Shown piece after piece: positions 7,266-10,658 of a stretch of DNA of 10,658 nucleotides; positions within the stretch are counted from its first letter, which is position 1, and each line of letters opens with the position of its first letter. The DNA is taken from the NCBI GenBank assembly GCA_003024985.2, contig PXIH01S0054544.1; one strand, given 5' to 3'. The translations under genes were made by a program, and so were the position numbers. Under the pieces are notes generated by a model. It saw nothing but the letters and a program-made list of their open reading frames with translations, was not told where the DNA came from and made no database searches. This DNA comes from Euperipatoides rowelli (lineage: Eukaryota > Onychophora > Udeonychophora > Euonychophora > Peripatopsidae).

Positions 7266-7978
7266 CAGGGGTGATATTCAAAATATTTAACAAAGGGTTC
7301 TGTAAAAAGATCTGAAAACAGCTTCAGTTAAAATTTAACATTGTTTAGTCTAAAACTATATCTTTTTTGATAAATAATAATAAAAAGGGTTGAAAATGGT
7401 TTATTTTGTTTTAATATTTCTATAGGAAACAATTTATAATGTTATTAGAATTGACTGTTTTTGTTATAATAAGTCATAGCGCCAGCAGTAATACAAAAAA
7501 CTATACTTTTAAATTATTTATTTCCTTGTTATTAATAACAAACATAGGACACAGTCATAATTTAGCCCAAAATAAAGTATATGAGTCTTAATTTTAGTCC
7601 AATAGATTCCATATCATACTTTGATTTTGGGAGGTTATATTGGGGACTTTTTCTTTAACATTTTACCACGTTTTTAATATCTGCGCATCTGTTTCAGTCA
7701 TATACTCCAAATGGCTGAAAATAGCTCAAAATTAACTTGGTAATTTTGGGACGGGACACTAACGGTTTTGATTTTTAATGTTAACAACCAGCAGAGTAAA
7801 ATTAGTTGNAATAAGAAGATTATTTTAATGTTTTGATTTTGATAGTAAAAACTGTAAGTTATAAAAATAATGATGTAGTATCAAATTTACGTGACTTTAA
7901 CAACGGGTTCGGAAAACTTTGAAAATGTTAACAACGGGTTCGGCCGAACCTGTGCGAACCTGCTGAATATCACCCCTG
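7266..7978. mobile_element. hAT-type MITE of 713 bp with perfect 8-bp target-site duplication
   Basis: The ends are a perfect 15-bp inverted repeat, CAGGGGTGATATTCA (7266-7280, reverse complement 7964-7978). Both flanks are GGTGTTTG (7258-7265, 7979-7986). Removing the element with one flank copy rejoins the RT frame to read VFGIKGRTI, so the insertion site is certain. There is no transposase frame; it is non-autonomous. Subterminal motifs of the form TTAACAAMGGGTTCKG occur at 7287-7302, 7897-7912 and 7928-7943, possible transposase-binding sites. One N lies at 7809. Its terminal repeats differ from those of the 6324-6931 MITE, so it is a separate family. Confidence 0.95.
7897..7962. repeat. 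Subterminal repeats and 14-bp palindrome at the right end of the second MITE
   Basis: TTAACAACGGGTTCGG occurs exactly at 7897-7912 and 7928-7943, 31 bp apart. A diverged copy, TTAACAAAGGGTTCTG, lies near the left end (7287-7302). GGTTCGGCCGAACC (7937-7950) is a perfect palindrome overlapping the second copy, and CGAACCTG recurs just after it. In hAT elements, transposases are known to bind short repeated subterminal motifs; I infer that role here. Confidence 0.6.
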
Positions 7979-7986
7979 GGTGTTTG

Positions 7987-8560
7987 GGATCAAGGGTAGA
8001 ACAATTGGAAAGCATTAGTATATTTACATATATCATTTTCTTTTAATAACAAAAAAAGTAGGGATAATCCTTATGTTATAAGAGTGGATATGGCATGTGC
8101 CTATAATAATGTGAATGTAGAGTATTTAACATATATAATTTATAAATACATTGGAAAAAATAGGGTAATTAGGCTAATTGTCAACATATTAAAGTTTAAA
8201 TCTGTGGCTTTTTTAAACAACAAAGCATATTCACACTCTGATAAAATGGAAAATGGACTNTTGCAGGGTCGCCACTATCTCCACTGCTATTTTCTTTGTA
8301 CTTGGTTGATTTAATTTGAAGATAGAAATGGTCAATACTGGTATATGGTCATATGGAAGGGTTGTAAATATTAAAACAATTTCATACATAGATGATGTTA
8401 CTATTTTTGAACCTGATAAGGGGCAGTTAGGTAGAGTATATGGAGTGCTGCAGAAATTCATTGAGATGATAGGATCCAATATAAATTTAAATAAATCTTA
8501 TGGGGATATAGGGAGGAGGAGGGTGGCTAGATATAGAAATCTGGGAGGGGGAGCATAATA
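7987..8560 (+). pseudogene. LINE ORF2, catalytic core of the reverse transcriptase, broken
   Basis: This part copies RNA into DNA. The frame after the MITE reads FGIKGRTI (the GR block). Next, RVDMACAYNNVNVEYL (8081-8128) is motif A, with the catalytic Asp at 8087-8089; the family's AFD/AYD is AYN here. NGxLQG (8252-8268) followed, after a one-base shift, by SPLSPLLFSLYLVDLI (8269 onward) is motif B. SYIDDV (8382-8399) is motif C with both Asp (8391, 8394) intact. SNINLNKS (about 8476-8499) is motif D. An N at 8260 and a shift near 8265-8269, another near 8312, and a stop at 8556-8558 break it. Confidence 0.9.
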
Positions 8561-8925
8561 GGATATTGGGAATATTGTTCCTAGTGGAAAGGATTAATAA
8601 ATTACAGTATAACATATTAGAGTAAGTTGGAGGACATTGAGGAAAAGGTTAAGGTATAAAGCCTTGAATTTGGGTTTGACGGATAAGGTAAGACTGATCA
8701 ACATGATGATTACTACTAAGTTTAATTTTTATTTACCTTTTGTCAAGAAGACAAATGAATTTGTGGATAAGTTCAATGATGTGATTCAGAGGTATTTATT
8801 TGATAACTATAGATATATGAGTTCATATAGAGTTAGATTGCCAAAAGATAAGGGTGGGTTGGGATTGTCAGATATAGGGATAATGAACAAAATTATTATG
8901 CATAATTTTTTTTAAGAAGATTGTA
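8561..8925 (+). pseudogene. LINE ORF2, thumb/connection region, broken
   Basis: A frame at about 8559-8610 reads RILGILFLVERINKLQY, equivalent to the LGI block that follows the RT. The frame 8628-8912 gives WRTLRKRLRYKALN and on to GGLGLSDIGIMNKIIMHNFF, a conserved stretch of LINE ORF2 after the RT. It ends in a T8 run (8906-8913) where the frame shifts into the next part, which resumes with KKIVVDDPIFGKFYQL. Confidence 0.8.
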
Positions 8926-9656
8926 GTGGATGACCCCATATTTGGTAAGTTTTATCAGCTCAAGGATATAATAAAAGAACCACTGCTCAATTTGTGGATA
9001 GGGAACTTTGAAGAAGTGGGTAGGGAATATGAGGATGCCAATAAGATAAAGCATGCTGCTTATAAGGGGGTGGTTAATGTTAATGAATCATGGTTCATCA
9101 TTTATAGAAATAAGGATGTGAGTTTGGGGTTTATAGGGAAAATTTGTACATCTAGGTGTTTTCAGGATTTCATTGTTAAATATACATTAGGTTATTTATT
9201 GATTAGGGTGTGTATGAGTAGGTTGGGTATGAATATGGGCAGTATGGGGATGGAGTGTGTCTATGGGTGTGGAAGAGAGGAAACATCTGATCATATATTT
9301 TGGGAGTGTACGAAGAAGAAGATGTGTGGCATAAGGGATAAAGTATATGAAGGAATTAAACGAAAGTATAATATTTGGGGGGGGGAGATATCTCTTGCAG
9401 AGATATAAAGAAAGTGCAAATTAGGGTAAGAAAGGTAATATACACATTATTCTTGGGAATATTGAAGAGTAGGAGGAACATAATCTTTCAAGGTAAAGGT
9501 ATTGATGATGTTATAAAAGAAATAATAATATTTGTTAGAACGATATATACTAGAGATATGTTTTCATTATCTCGACCAAAATGTTCTATGAATTATGGGA
9601 CTCTGATATTATGTAGTTGTAGAAGATATTTTAACATTGTATATCAAAGGTGTTGA
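8926..9656 (+). pseudogene. LINE ORF2, C-terminal domain with CCHC zinc finger, broken
   Basis: An open frame of 160 codons (8926-9408) covers most of the C-terminal domain. It ends with a zinc finger, C-VYG-C-GREETSD-H-IFWE-C (Cys 9256, Cys 9268, His 9292, Cys 9307): CX3CX7HX4C, the pattern known in many LINE ORF2 C-termini and thought to bind nucleic acid. All four ligands are present. The G9 run at 9377-9385 moves the sense into another frame (9375-9656), which reads SRRNIIFQGKGIDDVIKE, the expected tail, and stops at TGA 9654-9656. This is the best preserved part of the element; 3' parts of LINE copies are usually retained longest. Confidence 0.85.
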
Positions 9657-9880
9657 ATTTAGAAATGATATGCGATTTATTGCAAAGAGGGGAGGGAAGT
9701 CTTGGGTTTTAGAATATGTTTTGGTGCTAGAGGAAATTGGTGTTTTTGTCTGCATTGTATAATCATTTGTAGTTATGTATTGTTGTTGATACATTTATAT
9801 TATGATGTGTGGATTTGCACAATCATAATTGTATACATATTTTGATTAAAACAATAATAAAAGAAATAAAAAATAAATTC
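9657..9880 (+). other. LINE 3' untranslated region and A-rich tail
   Basis: About 220 bases follow the ORF2 stop without a gene. The end (about 9844-9878) is an A-rich run with AATAAA words at 9856-9861, 9865-9870 and 9872-9877, which serve as polyadenylation signals or as the short 3' repeat typical of LINE tails. No flanking duplication matching the 5' end (about 740-760) was found, so the boundary is approximate. Confidence 0.6.
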
Positions 9881-10320
9881 TGTCTAAAGAAGATATAAAG
9901 TTGTTGTTTTGTTTTTTTAATAAAATATTTCCATATTTGTAATTAATGGAGCAATTTTTATTTTTCTCACTAAATATTTTCAAGCATTAGTAATGTACTA
10001 AACATTCCCTTGATTTTATTTCAAAGAAAAATTATCTGAGAGAACCCTATCGTCCATCCTTTTTCAAATAACTATAATAACGAGAAAAACATATTAATTA
10101 ATTTATCACTATTAAAATGAACTGATGATTATAATAATTTAAAGATAACGAATCATCTAAATTGAATAAATCATACCGTTATAATCCATACGAACCATTT
10201 ATTGGTTCATCTCATTCTTCTCCCCCCTCCCTCCCCCCCAGAGACGGTAGTGATTAAACTTAGATAATCTTTTTAACAATATTATCAGCAAATTTAATAT
10301 ACTTGCTATTCAATAGTAAA
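9881..10320. other. AT-rich non-coding flank right of the LINE
   Basis: I see no gene here. The only features are a small hairpin, GAACCA-TTTAT-TGGTTC (10192-10208), and a pyrimidine tract (10210-10239) ending in AG (10240-10241) that resembles a 3' splice acceptor. All three frames after that AG meet stops within a few codons, so no coding exon follows. Confidence 0.5.
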
Positions 10321-10658
10321 GAAAGCTGCATTCGCAACTTCCCTTTAAAAATTATTGGCTTGTTTTTTAAAATCACAGAATTTATGCGTTTCAAGCGATT
10401 CAAAACACTTTAATAGAGATTATAGGGGATATCCATACACTAATAAAATTTAAACAGATTTAAATTTAATTCTGCTTTACATTATTAATAAGGAAAGTTG
10501 CAGTTGCAACTTCCTACTAAAGATTATTGCTTTTTGTAATCACTGAATCGAGATTCAAGCGATTTAATCACTTAAAAGATATGATAGGTTATCATACACA
10601 AATAAGCAGTCAAAATTTTTGACAAAGCATTAACGTTGTATGTAAGATAACCGACATA
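10321..10658. repeat. Two diverged tandem copies of a repeat of about 165 bp, running off the window
   Basis: Unit 1 (10321 to about 10492) and unit 2 (10493 onward) share ordered anchors: GCAACTTCC at 10334 and 10506, TCAAGCGATT at 10391 and 10555, CATACAC at 10434 and 10593. Offsets of 172, 164 and 159 show small indels between otherwise collinear copies. Unit 2 begins with a near-palindrome, GGAAAGTTGC-AGTT-GCAACTTCC. The second unit is cut by the window end, so this may be the start of a satellite array. Confidence 0.7.

Larger units (their letters stand above)
5011..9656 (+). pseudogene. LINE ORF2 (endonuclease-reverse transcriptase polyprotein), broken and interrupted by two MITEs
   Basis: ORF2 nicks the target DNA and reverse-transcribes the element RNA at the nick. 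Domains run in the normal order: APE endonuclease (5011-5680), linker (5680-6323 and 6940-7150), RT (7151-7257 and 7987-8560), thumb/connection (8575-8925), and C-terminal domain with a CCHC finger (8926-9656). Without the MITEs and their duplicated target bases, the coding stretch is about 3.3 kb, a little over 1,000 codons, typical of LINE ORF2. More than ten frame changes or stops are scattered through it. The end is placed at the TGA 9654-9656; no RNase H domain is seen. Confidence 0.85.
758..9880 (+). mobile_element. Degenerate non-LTR retrotransposon (LINE) with ORF1 and APE-EN/RT ORF2, disrupted by nested insertions
   Basis: Domain order on the + strand is that of an autonomous LINE: ORF1 with RRM-like region and CCHC knuckles, then apurinic-endonuclease-like domain, reverse transcriptase, C-terminal zinc finger and an A-rich tail (about 9840-9880) with AATAAA words. 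Subtracting the two MITEs and the orphan segment 1976-4740 leaves about 5 kb, a usual size for such elements. An ORF1 with RRM plus CCHC knuckles, no visible RNase H and a CX3CX7HX4C finger would fit the L1/Tx1 or Jockey/CR1 groups; I cannot choose from sequence reading alone. No convincing target-site duplication of the LINE itself was found, so both outer ends are approximate. All reading frames are broken, so this copy cannot move by itself. Confidence 0.85.

Noticed and set aside
740-9900. Possible target-site duplication of the LINE (AAGTTGT near 742 and near 9898).
   Set aside because: Only seven bases match, in AT-rich sequence, and the positions do not align with clean element ends.
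10210-10241. Pyrimidine tract ending in AG, like a 3' splice acceptor.
   Set aside because: All frames after the AG meet stops within a few codons and no other gene evidence is nearby.
1-10658. CRISPR arrays, tRNA or rRNA genes, bacterial operons, toxin or phage genes.
   Set aside because: None seen on either strand; the repeat structures present are explained by transposons and tandem duplications.

Overview
The window looks like repeat-rich, AT-rich nuclear DNA of an animal. It has no operons, no ribosome-binding sites and no intact protein-coding gene. The animal assignment rests on a non-LTR retrotransposon (LINE) with metazoan-style ORF1 and ORF2, two hAT-type miniature transposons, and an ETS/YY1-like start element. 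I cannot name the species. Three places carry N bases (2767-2769, 7809, 8260), so this is draft sequence.

The main content is one old LINE on the + strand, running from about 758 to about 9880. ORF1 (771 to about 2000) shows an N-terminal domain, an RRM-like region and two CCHC zinc knuckles. ORF2 (about 5010-9656) shows an APE-type endonuclease, a linker, a reverse transcriptase with its YIDD motif, and a C-terminal CX3CX7HX4C finger. Every part is broken by frameshifts or stops, so the copy is a fossil. Several frameshifts fall in homopolymers and could be sequencing errors, but many stops do not.

The LINE has been interrupted repeatedly. A 608-bp MITE (6324-6931) sits in the endonuclease-RT linker and is flanked by a perfect 8-bp duplication, AATTAAAT. 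A 713-bp MITE (7266-7978) sits inside the RT and is flanked by a perfect 8-bp duplication, GGTGTTTG. Removing the second MITE with one target copy rejoins the RT reading frame across the site. The two MITEs have different terminal repeats but share an internal motif of about 18 bp. A further 2.7-kb segment between ORF1 and the endonuclease (about 1976-4740) has no recognised identity. It contains a C-rich block, an assembly gap flanked by a near-identical duplication, and a well-spaced CRE/TATA/initiator/splice-donor arrangement that may be a promoter with a non-coding first exon.

The flanks are non-coding. Positions 1-757 hold a 28-bp direct repeat and simple tracts. Positions 9881-10320 hold little beyond a pyrimidine tract. 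From 10321 to the end there are two diverged copies of a repeat of about 165 bp, possibly the edge of a satellite array.

As a system, the window is a layered record of mobile DNA: LINE insertion and decay, then hAT MITEs nested in it, then local rearrangements (minisatellite growth inside one MITE and a perfect 19-bp foldback next to it). I found no intact host gene and no evidence of an active system.
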